From contig CAWERR010000003.1 in assembly GCA_963811585.1 (NCBI GenBank), positions 62,001 to 126,000 of the forward strand: DNA of 64,000 nt, written 5' to 3'. This DNA is from JACDHG01 sp963811585 (lineage in GTDB: Bacteria > Actinomycetota > Actinomycetes > Propionibacteriales > Nocardioidaceae). The notes beneath the pieces were generated by a model. It was not told the DNA's origin. It made no database searches and worked only from the letters and a program-made list of their open reading frames with translations. How positions within the stretch are numbered: the stretch's first letter is position 1; the number at the start of each line of letters is the position of its first letter. Position numbers and translations under genes: made by a program. Shown piece by piece: positions 21,020 through 31,114 of the stretch.

Positions 21020-22003
21020 ATGAGGGAGTCCCGTATGTCCGCGTCCAAGTTCGCTGCCGTGATCACGTCTGTCCTTGCCGCCACCACAGTGGTGGTGAGC
21101 CCTGGTACGACTGCCGGTGCGGGGGTGATCGGCTCGGGTTCGGCGCAGGCCCAACGCGTCGACGTCACCCTTGCCGACTGCACCATCACCGGCACTGAAG
21201 TCGGTGAGTTCCTGCAGGGCACGGAGGGTGACGACGTCATCTGCGGACTCGGCGGCAACGACTCAATGCAGAGCAGTCCCGGCGACGACACCTACATCGG
21301 CGGCGACGGCGTCGACAACATCTCCTTCTCCTACCCCAATGTCGCCAACGGGGTGAAGGCAGATCTGCGCTCAGGCATGGCGACGGGCCACGGAACCGAC
21401 ACCATCGACGGCGTCGAGAACCTGTCCGGCACCCCCTTTAGAGACACCCTGAGGGGCGACAACCGGGCGTACATCAACTACCTCGGCTCACTCACGGGCA
21501 ACGCCCTTTCCGGCAACGGTGGTGCGGACATCCTCGGCGGACGCGGCGGCGGGTTTGACAACCTCTATGGCGGACAAGGCAACGACACACTCATCCCCGG
21601 ACCGGGCGACGATTGGGCATCCGGTGACAGTGGAGTCGACACCATCTCGTTCAGGCTGTCGACCGGACCGGTCACGATCAACATGGCTCCGCCGAACGGC
21701 GAGCCACCGATGGGCAACGGACAGGGATTCGACTTGCTCTACGGCGAGAACATCGTCGGGTCGGCCTACGACGACACAATCACGGGAGGTGCTGAGGGTT
21801 TCGGGGCGAACTTCGACGATGCGAACATCCTGTGGGGCCTCGCCGGCAACGACACGCTGTCAGGCGGCGAGTCGGGCAGCGACAGGCTGTTCGGCGCGGA
21901 GGGCAACGACACCCTCGACGGCGGCACCGACAGAGATCGCTGCGACGGCGGACCCGACACCGACACGGCCGCCAACTGCGAGATCCTTACTTCCATCCCC
22001 TAA
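21020..22003 (+). CDS. Secreted RTX-type calcium-binding repeat protein
   Basis: About 327 residues with an N-terminal signal peptide (hydrophobic stretch FAAVITSVLAATTVVVS, alanine-rich cleavage region). The mature part is built of hemolysin-type nonapeptides, for example LQGTEGDDVICGLGGND, GGQGNDTL, GLAGNDTLSGG and GAEGNDTLDGG, which form a calcium beta-roll. No catalytic domain is seen, so it may be structural or adhesive. Two ATGs (21020 and 21035) each have a purine-rich site; the first is used. No type I secretion genes lie nearby; the signal peptide indicates Sec export. Confidence 0.82.
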   Translation: MRESRMSASKFAAVITSVLAATTVVVSPGTTAGAGVIGSGSAQAQRVDVTLADCTITGTEVGEFLQGTEGDDVICGLGGNDSMQSSPGDDTYIGGDGVDNISFSYPNVANGVKADLRSGMATGHGTDTIDGVENLSGTPFRDTLRGDNRAYINYLGSLTGNALSGNGGADILGGRGGGFDNLYGGQGNDTLIPGPGDDWASGDSGVDTISFRLSTGPVTINMAPPNGEPPMGNGQGFDLLYGENIVGSAYDDTITGGAEGFGANFDDANILWGLAGNDTLSGGESGSDRLFGAEGNDTLDGGTDRDRCDGGPDTDTAANCEILTSIP

Positions 22004-22362
22004 CCGGCCACTCAGACCTGCGCTGGTCGCCAGTCCCTCAATCGAAGCAACGGTTGTCTCGGTTCTCGATGCTGATATACGTGTCAGGGGTGCGACGACG
22101 GAGGCTTGTAATGTCGGCGTCGGAATTGTCGAACCCGCCCCCGCCGTAAATGTGTCGGCTGAGGGACCACCGCACAGCCAGTCGCCGATCCGGCCGCCTC
22201 TCAACACCGAGGGGGCCCTGGGAGCCCCTAACGTGCGGTGATGACTCATTGCCCTATCGAGGGCGCGTCATTCCTCGCGAAGAGAACCCTTCCGGCGGAC
22301 TTTGAAAGCAGCCATCAGGCAGGTATGGCAAGTGGTCGGGCCGAGGGCACCCGCCGCCGCGC
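22004..22362. other. Intergenic stretch without a supported gene
   Basis: Both strands carry short open frames but none has a start signal or family resemblance. A GC hairpin-like segment near 22210-22231 (AGGGGGC ... GCCCCT) could end transcription of the RTX gene. Confidence 0.35.
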
Positions 22363-22818
22363 TCAGCCGCCTGGGGGTCGTTGGCGGCGGTCAATGGTCA
22401 TTCGCCCCAACCTGTTGCGGTGTTTCCATTGGTCTGTTTCCCATGTCAGGAGACGATCCTCCGCGCCACTGGTGGTTGACATAGCGCAGTTGATTTTGTT
22501 CTCCAACCCGGCGAGGTGGTGCGAGATGTCACCGACGTGCCAACCCGCGCGTATGAAGATCAGGAAGGCGACCACGACGACGACGATCGCCAGAGCAATC
22601 GCCCAGTATTTTCCGAGCAGGGGTATCTCGTTCGACCAGTTCAGCAGGATGGCCGCACCGGCGATTGCGACGGTTAGGGACTGGAAACGGTAGTTAGAGA
22701 TGGACAAAGTTTCCGCCCGCAGCGCCGCGTATTCAAGAGCCCAGATGTCGACAGGGTTCTTGGGTGCAGAGGCCGGCGATGAACGACCCCTCTCATCAGG
22801 TACCTGCGTGTTGTTCAT
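22363..22818 (-). CDS. Small two-helix membrane protein, hypothetical
   Basis: A 151-residue protein with two adjacent membrane helices in the middle (LTVAIAGAAILLNW and YWAIALAIVVVVVAFLIFI), an N-terminal soluble part and a basic C-terminus. No family recognised. CAGCAT at 22825-22830 (minus) is six bases from the ATG, matching the leaderless pattern. It lies downstream of the primase-polymerase gene on the same strand, with a 104-bp gap. Confidence 0.6.
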   Translation of the reverse strand: MNNTQVPDERGRSSPASAPKNPVDIWALEYAALRAETLSISNYRFQSLTVAIAGAAILLNWSNEIPLLGKYWAIALAIVVVVVAFLIFIRAGWHVGDISHHLAGLENKINCAMSTTSGAEDRLLTWETDQWKHRNRLGRMTIDRRQRPPGG

Positions 22819-22922
22819 TGCTCGATGCTGCCACGCCGATGCCGCCATCGCTGAACGCCCAAGAGGCGAGCGGGATTGGGTGCACTTTCGGGCGGCAACG
22901 ACGGGTAGGACTGCAAGGTCAG

Positions 22923-23994
22923 TCAGGCATCTTCCCAGTTCAGCGGATTCTTCTTGCTTGGCTGGACCCTCGGCGGCTCGCCAGGCATCTTGGGGTACTC
23001 GGGCGGGTAGGGCATGTCGCCCTTTCCCTCGGCCTCGTCGCGTTCGTACATCGCGAGCAGCGGCTCGAGCGAGTGGTGCACGTCGTCGATCTCCGCGTGC
23101 AGGTCGCCCTTCTCCGCCATGCGCGCCGGCACGGTGTGCAGGGTGAACTCGCGCGGGTCGTAGCCCCTCGAGCTCTGCCCACTCCACCGGCGTGGAGACG
23201 GGCCCTCCAGGCAGGGGGCGCAAGCAGTAGGCGCTGGCGATGGTGCGGTCGCGGGCATTCTGGTTGTAGTCGATGAACACGGTCTCGCCGCGCTCCTCCT
23301 TCCACCAGTTCGTGGTGACCCTGCCCGGCATCCGGCGTTCGAGCTCACGACCGAACGCGATCGCCGCATGGCGTACGTCGGTGAACGTCCATCGCGGCTC
23401 GATTCGGATGTAGATGTGGACGCCCCGGTTGCCTGATGTCTTCGGGAAGCCCCGGATGCCCAGCTCTTCGAGCAGGCCACGGGCCTCCCCCGCGACCAGC
23501 GCGGAATCGGCGAACGACGTGCCGGGCTGGGGGTCGAGGTCGAGGCGCAGCTCGTCGGGGTGGTCAACGTCGGTGCGACGGACAGGCCAGGGGTGGAACG
23601 TGATCGTGCCGATCTGGGCCGCCCAGGCTGCCACCGCCGCCTCCGTCGGGCAGACCTCGTCAGCGGACCGGCCGGACGGGAACTCGATCCGGGCGGTCTC
23701 CACATACGCCGGCGCCCCTTTGGGGACCCGCTTCTGGAAGAACGCGTCTCCGTGGGGGTCGGAGCGCGTCGCCTGCTTGATGTCGGGGAACACGCCCTTA
23801 GGCCAGCGCTCCAACGTGGTGGGGCGCAGGTGGAGCGCCCGGAGGATCCCCTCGCCGACACTGGCGTAGTAGTTGACCACGTCGAGCTTGGTCGCCTCAG
23901 GGGTGGCGTCGGTCGCCGGGAAGATCACTCGGTCTGGATTGGAGACGCGGACCATGGTCCCGTCGACGTCGATCTCCGTCACGGGGCTCGCCAT
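22923..23994 (-). CDS. LigD-type primase-polymerase (PolDom), stand-alone; one frameshift
   Basis: An archaeo-eukaryotic-primase-fold polymerase like the polymerase domain of LigD. Visible are RVSNPDRVIFPATDATK-type N-terminal residues, FPDIKQATRSDPHGDAFFQKR, the catalytic LRLDLDPQPG (two metal-binding Asp), TSGNRGVHIYIRI and ETVFIDYNQNARDRTIA. A shift near 23165 moves the last 80 residues to another frame. Ligase and phosphoesterase domains are absent, so it resembles mycobacterial PolD/Prim-PolC, which works with LigC. The start is backed by TAGGCT at 24002-24007. Confidence 0.9.
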
Positions 23995-24001
23995 GCTGGT
24001 C

Positions 24002-24007
24002 AGCCTA
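24002..24007 (-). promoter_or_regulatory. -10 element of the primase-polymerase gene, leaderless
   Basis: TAGGCT on the minus strand, seven bases from the ATG at 23994, without a Shine-Dalgarno. Confidence 0.6.
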
Positions 24008-24167
24008 TCCAGCAAGGCAGGCCAGGCACCGCGACCCCACCAGCATCTGCCAACCCGACTAGTCGCAGTCTGTTCACCTTTGTTATCCCGCAGGTCTCCC
24101 CTTCGTCGCGTTTGTGGCTTAGGTTGTCCCGAACACCCCCACCATCTGATTCTGACGGGAATCCCTT

Positions 24168-27100
24168 GTGACCTCACGATTTCTGACGCGTCGCCGTGCC
24201 CTCGTAGCCGCCATCCCCGCAGCCGTGGTTGCGGCCATGATCGTCCTTCCTGCCACCCAGGCCTCAGCAGCGCCCTCCACCACGCTCGTCATCAACGAGG
24301 TTTACGGCGGTGGCGGCAACAGCGGTGCGACATACACGCATGACTTCGTCGAGGTCACGAACATTGGCTCGACGACCGTCGATGTCTCCGGCTACTCGGT
24401 CCAGTACGCCTCAGCGACGGGTACCACGTACCAGACGACCATCCTGGCCGGGGAGATCCCGCCCGGCGAGACCTACCTCGTCCAGGAGGCGCAGGGATCT
24501 GGGGGCACCACCCCGCTTCCGGCACCGGACGCGACCGGCACCATCGCGATGTCGGGAACGGCCGGCAAGGTCGCCCTCGTTAGCAGCCTTACCGCGCTCA
24601 CCTGTGGCACCGACTGCGACGCTGCGGCGGGAGTCGTGGACTTCGTGGGCTACGGAACGACAGCCAACGACTTCGAGGGCGCCGGGCCCGCACCCCAGTT
24701 GAGCAATACGACGTCAGCGACGCGCAGCTCCGCCGGGACGGACACCGACAACAACGCGGCCGACTTCACCGCAGGCGGACCCTCCCCCGTCAACTGTGGC
24801 GAGGAGTGCGTTCCTACGACCGAGCCGCCGGAGATCGGCGAGTGCGGTGACCCAGCGACGTTCGTGCACCAGATCCAAGGCTCCGGCGCTGCCTTCGACC
24901 CCGCCTTCGGTGGGTCACAGATCATCGAAGGCGTCGTCACCGCGGTGATGTTGGGTGGGATGTTCGTCCAGGAAGAAGCCGTTGACCACGACGCGGACCC
25001 CCTGACCTCAGAAGGCATCTTCGTCGCGCTCGGTTCAGCGACGGCACCCGATGTCGGGTCCGTGGCCCGGGTGGCCGGGACCGTGCAGGAGAACTTCGAC
25101 AGGACCGAGCTGATCGACGTCACCGTCCTGCCGTGTGAGGGGGACGTCGACCCTGTCGAATCGGCAGCTGTCTCGTTCCCGCTCAACGATCCTGACGACC
25201 TGGAGCGCTTCGAAGGTATGCAGGTCCAGCTGGTCGACGAGCTCGTGATCAGCGAGTACTTCAACTACGCGCGCTTCGGCGAGGTCGTCGTCGCGGCACC
25301 GCCGAACGGCTGGAACCGTCTCTACAACCCCACCGCGGTCGTCGAGCCGGGTGCTCCGGCAATCGCACTCGCCGCCGAGTACGACAAGCGCATCATCACG
25401 ATCGATGACGCCTCGAACGTCCAGAACCCCTCCTCGATCCCCCACCCCGGCAACGGCGATCCGTTCAGCCTGACCAACAGGTTCCGCGGTGGCGACACGA
25501 TCACCGGCATCACCGGGATCATGGACTACTCCTTCAGCCTTTACCGGCTCCAGCCGATTGAGTACGGCGACTTCGCCGTCGAGAACCCACGCCCAGCGGC
25601 CGCACCCAACGTCGGCGGTGAGGTCACGGTGGCGAGCTTCAACGTCCTCAACTACTTCCTCACCCTCGACCAGGGCGGCAGCACCGAAGACTGCGGTCCG
25701 GTAGGCAACGAGCAGGAGTGTCGCGGGGCGGACGCTGACCAACCCAACGAGCTGCCACGACAGAGGGCGAAGATCGTCGCAGCGTTGGCCGAGCTCGACG
25801 CCGACGTCGTCGGCCTGATGGAGATGGAGAACACACCGGGCGTTGAGCCGGCAGCAGACCTCGCCGCCGGGCTCAACGACGTGCTCGGTGCGGGCACCTA
25901 CGACTACGTCGACACCGGCGTCGTCGGGACAGACGCCATCCGGGTCGGGTTCCTCTACAAGCCTGGCGTGGTCAGTCTGGCCGGCGACTTCGACGTACTG
26001 GACTCGTCGGACGACCCGCGGTTCATCGACACCAGCAGCCGCCCGATGATCACCCAGACGTTTGACGAAACGGCGTCCGGCGAGCGGTTCACCGTGTCGG
26101 TCAACCACCTGAAGTCCAAGGGCTCGGCATGCACCGGCGACCCCGATACTGGGGACGGTTCGGGCAACTGCAACATCACCCGCACCCAGGCCGCCGAAGC
26201 GATCGTCGACCACCTCGCTGCGGACCCCACAGGCAGCGGCGACCCTGACCACCTGATCATCGGTGACCTCAACTCCTACGACCACGAGGACCCGATCGAC
26301 TCCCTCGTGACCGGCGGATACACCGACTTGGTCAAGCGGGAAGGTGGCGAGCTCGCCTACGGCTACGTGTTCGACGGCCAGTCAGGCTACCTCGACCACG
26401 CGCTCGCCAACGCCTCCATGGAACCCCAGGTGACGGGTGCGGCCGAGTGGCACATCAACGCCGACGAGGCCAACATTCTCGACTACGACACGTCGTTCAA
26501 GCCCGACCCGGTCGACGCGATCTACGCGCCCGACCAGTTCCGGTCGTCGGACCACGACGCCGTGCTCGTCGGCCTCGACATGACACTGCCGCCGGTCGAC
26601 CTCACGATCCAGGCAGTGCCGCCCACCATCACGTTCGGCGACTCGAGCCTGATCAAGGGATTCCTGCGCGAGGAGGACGGCAGTCCTGTCGCCGGGCGCG
26701 AGGTGCGCCTGCAGTCGAGGATTACCCCGGGCGGTGAATGGGATGACACCGGTGACACCGACACGACGGGATCCAACGGCGTCTACTCCTTCGAAGTGGA
26801 GCCCACCCGCAACACCTTCTACCGGGTGGTGTTCGCGGGCGACTCGACCTACGCAGGGACCGAAAGCGTCTCTAGAAAGGTCAACGTCGCCACCAGGGTG
26901 TCTGTCTTCGTGAGTGACCAGGTCGTCAAGAAGGGCACCACCGTGCTCTACACGGGCGTCGTGGCTCCCAACCACGCCGGCCAGGTGGTCAACATCCAGA
27001 GGCGGAACGCCAACGGGACCTGGCGGACGATCGACACGGCCAGGCTCAACCAGGACAGCCAGTACGTATACCGCTACAGGGCGAATGACAAGGGCACCTC

Positions 27101-27179
27101 CACGTGGAGGATCGTCAAGCCTGCCGACAGCCACCACGTGATCGGCATGTCACGCACGTTCACCTTGCGTGTGACGTAA
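24168..27179 (+). CDS. Secreted ExeM/NucH-family endonuclease with lamin-tail domain
   Basis: A 1003-residue exported protein. After a signal peptide ending near QASAAP come a lamin-tail domain (VINEVYGGGGNSG, residues about 35-200), an OB-like region (245-460), and an endonuclease/exonuclease/phosphatase domain (about 480-810) with VASFNVLNYF, VGLMEMEN (metal Glu), VNHLKSKG, IIGDLNSYD and SSDHDAVLVGL (catalytic His-Asp). The C-terminal 190 residues are Ig-like repeats, possibly for wall or substrate binding. It should degrade extracellular DNA. The GTG start has a poor site; a TAGGTT -10 candidate is at 24119-24124. Confidence 0.88.
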   Translation: MTSRFLTRRRALVAAIPAAVVAAMIVLPATQASAAPSTTLVINEVYGGGGNSGATYTHDFVEVTNIGSTTVDVSGYSVQYASATGTTYQTTILAGEIPPGETYLVQEAQGSGGTTPLPAPDATGTIAMSGTAGKVALVSSLTALTCGTDCDAAAGVVDFVGYGTTANDFEGAGPAPQLSNTTSATRSSAGTDTDNNAADFTAGGPSPVNCGEECVPTTEPPEIGECGDPATFVHQIQGSGAAFDPAFGGSQIIEGVVTAVMLGGMFVQEEAVDHDADPLTSEGIFVALGSATAPDVGSVARVAGTVQENFDRTELIDVTVLPCEGDVDPVESAAVSFPLNDPDDLERFEGMQVQLVDELVISEYFNYARFGEVVVAAPPNGWNRLYNPTAVVEPGAPAIALAAEYDKRIITIDDASNVQNPSSIPHPGNGDPFSLTNRFRGGDTITGITGIMDYSFSLYRLQPIEYGDFAVENPRPAAAPNVGGEVTVASFNVLNYFLTLDQGGSTEDCGPVGNEQECRGADADQPNELPRQRAKIVAALAELDADVVGLMEMENTPGVEPAADLAAGLNDVLGAGTYDYVDTGVVGTDAIRVGFLYKPGVVSLAGDFDVLDSSDDPRFIDTSSRPMITQTFDETASGERFTVSVNHLKSKGSACTGDPDTGDGSGNCNITRTQAAEAIVDHLAADPTGSGDPDHLIIGDLNSYDHEDPIDSLVTGGYTDLVKREGGELAYGYVFDGQSGYLDHALANASMEPQVTGAAEWHINADEANILDYDTSFKPDPVDAIYAPDQFRSSDHDAVLVGLDMTLPPVDLTIQAVPPTITFGDSSLIKGFLREEDGSPVAGREVRLQSRITPGGEWDDTGDTDTTGSNGVYSFEVEPTRNTFYRVVFAGDSTYAGTESVSRKVNVATRVSVFVSDQVVKKGTTVLYTGVVAPNHAGQVVNIQRRNANGTWRTIDTARLNQDSQYVYRYRANDKGTSTWRIVKPADSHHVIGMSRTFTLRVT

Positions 27180-27291
27180 GCAAGCGCCCATCGCGCTGCG
27201 GCGGTGGGAGGGGTCTGTACGCCAGGCCCGTCCCGCCGCCGCTGCCGTTGTGGGCACTCGGCCGAGCCCGGCAGGGCCTGGAGTGCCCCCG

Positions 27292-27297
27292 TATCCT
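27292..27297 (+). promoter_or_regulatory. -10 element of msrB, leaderless
   Basis: TATCCT, seven bases (GGGCGCC) before the msrB ATG. The 125-bp interval after the nuclease gene holds nothing else recognisable. Confidence 0.6.
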
Positions 27298-27304
27298 GGG
27301 CGCC

Positions 27305-27709
27305 ATGACGACGAAGGTGACGAAGACCGACGAAGAGTGGCGCCAGCAACTGAGCCCCGAGGAGTACTCCGTCCTGCGCGAGTCCGGCACCGAGCGGCCC
27401 TGGACAGGTGAGTACGTCGACACCAAGACCGTTGGCGTCTACCGGTGCAAGGCCTGCGGCGCCGAGCTGTTCAGGTCAGCCGAGAAGTTCGACTCACACT
27501 GCGGTTGGCCGTCCTTCTGGGCGCCGAGCGACAGCGACGGCGTGACGTTGATCGAGGATCGGTCGCTTGGGATGGCACGCACCGAGGTGCGCTGCTCCAC
27601 CTGCGACTCCCACCTCGGCCACGTGTTCCTGGGTGAGGGTTATGACAACCCGACCGACGCGCGCTACTGCATCAACTCGGTGAGCATCACTCTCGAGCCC
27701 AGCGACTGA
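27305..27709 (+). CDS. msrB: Peptide-methionine (R)-S-oxide reductase MsrB
   Basis: MsrB repairs the R-epimer of methionine sulfoxide in proteins. In 134 residues it has the zinc pairs CKAC and CSTC, the fold motif HCGWPSF and the catalytic cysteine in RYCINSVS. It converges with hemQ 16 bp away. Confidence 0.96.
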   Translation: MTTKVTKTDEEWRQQLSPEEYSVLRESGTERPWTGEYVDTKTVGVYRCKACGAELFRSAEKFDSHCGWPSFWAPSDSDGVTLIEDRSLGMARTEVRCSTCDSHLGHVFLGEGYDNPTDARYCINSVSITLEPSD

Positions 27710-27725
27710 CAGGCGCGACGCGCGG

Positions 27726-28496
27726 TCACGGCAGGCTGGCGAGCAGGTCCTTCACGGAGCGGCGGCGCCCGGTGTAGAACGGCACCTCTTCGCGGACGTG
27801 CCGACGGGCGGTACTCGCCCGCAGGTGTCGCATCAAGTCGACGATCCGGTGGAGCTCGTCGGACTCGAACGCCAGGATCCACTCGTAGTCGCCAAGAGCG
27901 AACGACGCGACCGTGTTGGCGCGGACATCGGGGAAGCTTTGGGCCAGCTGACCGTGCTCGGCAAGCATCGCGCGCCGCTCCGTGCCGTCGAGGAGATACC
28001 ACTCATACGAGCGGACGAACGGGTAAACGCAGATGTAGTCGCCAGCCTTCTCGTTGGCCAGGAACGCCGGGATGTGGCTCTTGTTGAACTCGGCCGGCCG
28101 GTGCAGCGCCAGCTGAGACCAGACCGGCTCGAGACGTCCGCCGAGCGCCGTACGACGCAAGGCGTTGTAGGCCGACTGCAACGCCTCGGCGGTCGGGGCA
28201 TGCCACCACACGAGGATGTCAGCGTCGGCGCGCAGGCCGCTGACGTCATAGACCCCACGGACGACGACGTCATCGTCGTCGAGCGTCGTGAAGAGCTCGT
28301 CCACCTCGACCACCTGATCGTCACGGTCGGCATCGGAGTCGACGGCCGCCGAGAGTCGCCAGACGGACCACATCGTGTAGCGGATCAGCTCGTTGAGCTC
28401 CCGGGCGGACTTCCCCTTCTGTGGCTGACCTGCGTCGGTCGGACCACCGGCGGGGAACGCGAAGGGGTTGTGCGACGGATCAGAGGGGCTCGTCAT
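27726..28496 (-). CDS. hemQ: Coproheme decarboxylase HemQ/ChdC
   Basis: HemQ (chlorite-dismutase fold, 256 residues) decarboxylates coproheme III to heme b, the last step of the Gram-positive pathway. The catalytic Tyr is in YPFVRSYEWYLL and the proximal His is probably in DELHRIVDLMR. The N-terminal 30 residues are low-complexity. CACAAT at 28503-28508 (minus) is six bases from the ATG. hemY lies 69 bp upstream on the same strand, so the two may be co-transcribed as well as separately started. Confidence 0.94.
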   Translation of the reverse strand: MTSPSDPSHNPFAFPAGGPTDAGQPQKGKSARELNELIRYTMWSVWRLSAAVDSDADRDDQVVEVDELFTTLDDDDVVVRGVYDVSGLRADADILVWWHAPTAEALQSAYNALRRTALGGRLEPVWSQLALHRPAEFNKSHIPAFLANEKAGDYICVYPFVRSYEWYLLDGTERRAMLAEHGQLAQSFPDVRANTVASFALGDYEWILAFESDELHRIVDLMRHLRASTARRHVREEVPFYTGRRRSVKDLLASLP

Positions 28497-28565
28497 GGAT
28501 CCATTGTGGCCGCCAGGGCTCCGTCTGCCTATTCGCCCCTGCTTGTACCGAACGTGCGACGCGAC

Positions 28566-30037
28566 CTAGCCGAGCCGTGCGACCACTCGGCTGGCCGCCT
28601 GCTGCCCGGTCGCGATCACGGCCGGGATGCCCACCCCGTCGAGCGCAGCGCCACAGATCTCCAGCCCGTCCACTGCGTCCACCGCGGCCCGGATGCGGGC
28701 CACCGTGTCGAGGTGTCCCACGGCGTACTGCGGCAAGGCGCCACCCCACCGCGTCACGGCGGCGTCGACGAGTGGCGCCCGCAGTCCAGTCGCGTCACGG
28801 AGATCGAACATCGTGGCCCCAACGAGCTCGGTGTCGTCTCGTTGCAGGACCTCCTGGTCGCGATAGCGGCCGATCGAGCAGCGCAGCACGACCAAGTCCT
28901 CGGGCAGCCACCCCCACTTGCGTGATGTGTAGGTCGCGGCCTTGATCGTGGTCTTCTCGACCGGGGGCACCAGGAAGCCGGAGCCATCCAGCCGGACACG
29001 CACGTCGGCCGCCCGCATGGCCACCGTGACGATCGCCATCGACGCGTAGTCGACGCGAACAAGCTCGCGAGCGGCAGCCGGCGCCTCAGGACCCAGCAGC
29101 CGGGCGGCGGCAGTGGCGGGGCAAGCCAGGATCACCTCGGCTGCCTCGACCACCTCGGGTGCGGGCGGTGGGGCCCACGACAAGCCGCCAGCCGTGCGGC
29201 GTCCGGGACAGCTCGCGGACCATAGCGCTCGTGCGCACGGTGCCGCCACGCCGAGCCACAGCCTCGGCCGTGGCGACCGCCAGCCGACCCACGCCACCGG
29301 AGATCCCGGCGAAAACAGGCGGTGTCTCGAGGCTTGGGTTCGACGCGGCCTCCTGCGACACTGGCAGCGGCTGCCGATAGCAACCCACCATGGTGTCTCA
29401 GCGCCGCGACCACCTGTGGCCAGGCGGCGAACAGCGACAGCTCGTCGGATCGGCCGGCGTACACGCCGCCGACGAGCGGGTCGACCAGACGGTCGGCGAC
29501 ATCCCGACCTAGCCGCCTCGACACCAGCGCGCCGATCGACACGTCCTGCGACACATCCACGGCTGGCAGCCACGCCTCGAGCCTGGCCCGCAGCAGCCCG
29601 GCACGACCGAGGATGCCGGACCTCCCGGTGGCGGCGAGGTCGGCCGGGATGCCCATCAGGGTCGGAGGTAACGGCCGGATCGCCCCACGGGTCCACACGC
29701 CGGCACCGGCCGCATCGGGATGTACGACGTCTGGCCCAAGCCCTACCGCCTCGGCAAGCTCCGTGCCCTCAGGCCGGCGGGCGAGCATCGACTCGGCGCC
29801 CAGGTCGACCTGGACGCCCGCGATCTCGCCCAACCGCATCTTGCCGCCGACGTCCGGGGCACCTTCCAGCACCGTCACGTGAGTGCCGGGCCGCGCGGAC
29901 AGGACAGCGTGGGCAGCAGCGAGCCCGCCGATCCCCCCGCCTACGACGACGACGTGACCCTGTCGCCGGGGCTGTCCTGTCCGCGCATGGCGATCGATCG
30001 GGTCGGGAGCCTCATCCTCGTGGGCTTCGCTGTGCAC
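28566..30037 (-). CDS. hemY: Coproporphyrinogen III oxidase HemY/CgoX (two frameshifts)
   Basis: This FAD enzyme oxidises coproporphyrinogen III. The FAD motif VVVGGGIGGLAAAH is near the N-terminus, followed by DLGAESMLARRPEG, DRLVDPLVGGVYAG and a C-terminal GLEICGAALDGVGIPAVI. Frames change near 29360 and 29165; joining them gives about 485 residues. The GTG at 30037 is used because CAAGGT (30044-30049, minus) is six bases upstream. The neighbours hemQ and hemE complete the coproporphyrin branch. Confidence 0.9.
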
Positions 30038-30141
30038 GGCTCCACCTTGGCAGTCAACGTCGTACGACGATCGACCGGACCAGAAGACCGACCCGATGCG
30101 GCCGGTGGGAACCAGGGAGGCCGGTTCGACATCTCATTCCT

Positions 30142-31105
30142 ATGACCACAAGACTCCGCGGCCTCCGCGGCCCCACGGCTACCGTGGTTGCTGCGCTGCT
30201 GGCCCTGCTCATCTTGACCAGCTGCAGCCAAGACGGTGGCGGCGAGTCAGCCGGCTCCGACGATGCCGGGCTCTCGGCGGGCGGCGCGGAAGACTCCGCT
30301 GACGAGGCACCGCAAGCCTCCGTCGACGGATCAACGGTCGACGCCGCCCGTACCGGACTCTCAGCCGAGCGGGAGCTCTCAGAACGCGGCCCTGCTCGAA
30401 CCTCGCGACCTCATCAAGACGGGTTCAGTGAGCCTGCGCAGCGACAACGTCGGCTCGGTGATCCAGCAGATCACCGCGCTGGTGGTCGCCAGTGGTGGCG
30501 AGATCGCGGCCGAGTCCACGTCGACCGACCGCGACGGTAAGCAGTCCTACAGCCAGCTGCTGCTCCGGGTCCCGGTCGACGAGTTCGACGCAACGCTCAA
30601 CAGAATCGCGGAGCTTGCGACGCTCACCGAGAAGGTCCGAGACAGCAAGGACGTGACCACAAAGGTGGCCGACGTCGAGTCGCGAGTCCGTAGCGCCCAG
30701 GATTCCTTGGTGTCGCTGCGCAGGCTGTTCGTGCGGGCGACGAGGCTCGGCGAGATCATCGCGCTCGAGTCGCAGCTCCACCAGCGCCAGGCCGACCTCG
30801 AGTCACTGCTCGCGCAACAGAGCACCCTTGCCGAGCAGACGGCGATGTCGAGGATCACCGTCAGCATCAGCAAGCCGCCGGTCGACAAGCCCAAACCCAA
30901 GCCGGACAACGACGACCAGGCCGGCTTCGTCACGGGCGTCAAGCAGGGCTGGGACGCGTTCACGACGTTCGTCATCGGAGTCGGCCACACCATCGGACTG
31001 GTGCTGCCCCTGGGCACCCTGTTCCTCATCCTCGGCGTGGTGATCTGGACCGGCGTACGTCGGCGGATGCCGCACCAGCAACCCCAACCCCAGCCGACCG
31101 AGTAG
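30142..31105 (+). CDS. DUF4349 lipoprotein (one frameshift)
   Basis: A lipoprotein with lipobox LTSC about 29 residues in. After an acidic linker, the DUF4349 core begins at RDLIKTGSVSLRSDNVGSV and includes VPVDEFDATLNRIAEL, a coiled coil (VADVESRVRSAQDSLVSLR...) and LGEIIALESQLHQRQADLESL. It ends with a membrane helix (GLVLPLGTLFLILGVVIW) and a basic tail, the usual DUF4349 layout. A shift near 30375 separates the signal from the core. It runs opposite to the heme genes on both sides; its function is unknown. Confidence 0.8.
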
Positions 31106-31114
31106 CGACCGCCG

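Noticed and set aside
22004..22250. Minus-strand glycine-rich reading behind the RTX gene
   Set aside because: No start signal and no convincing repeat pattern; best left as intergenic.
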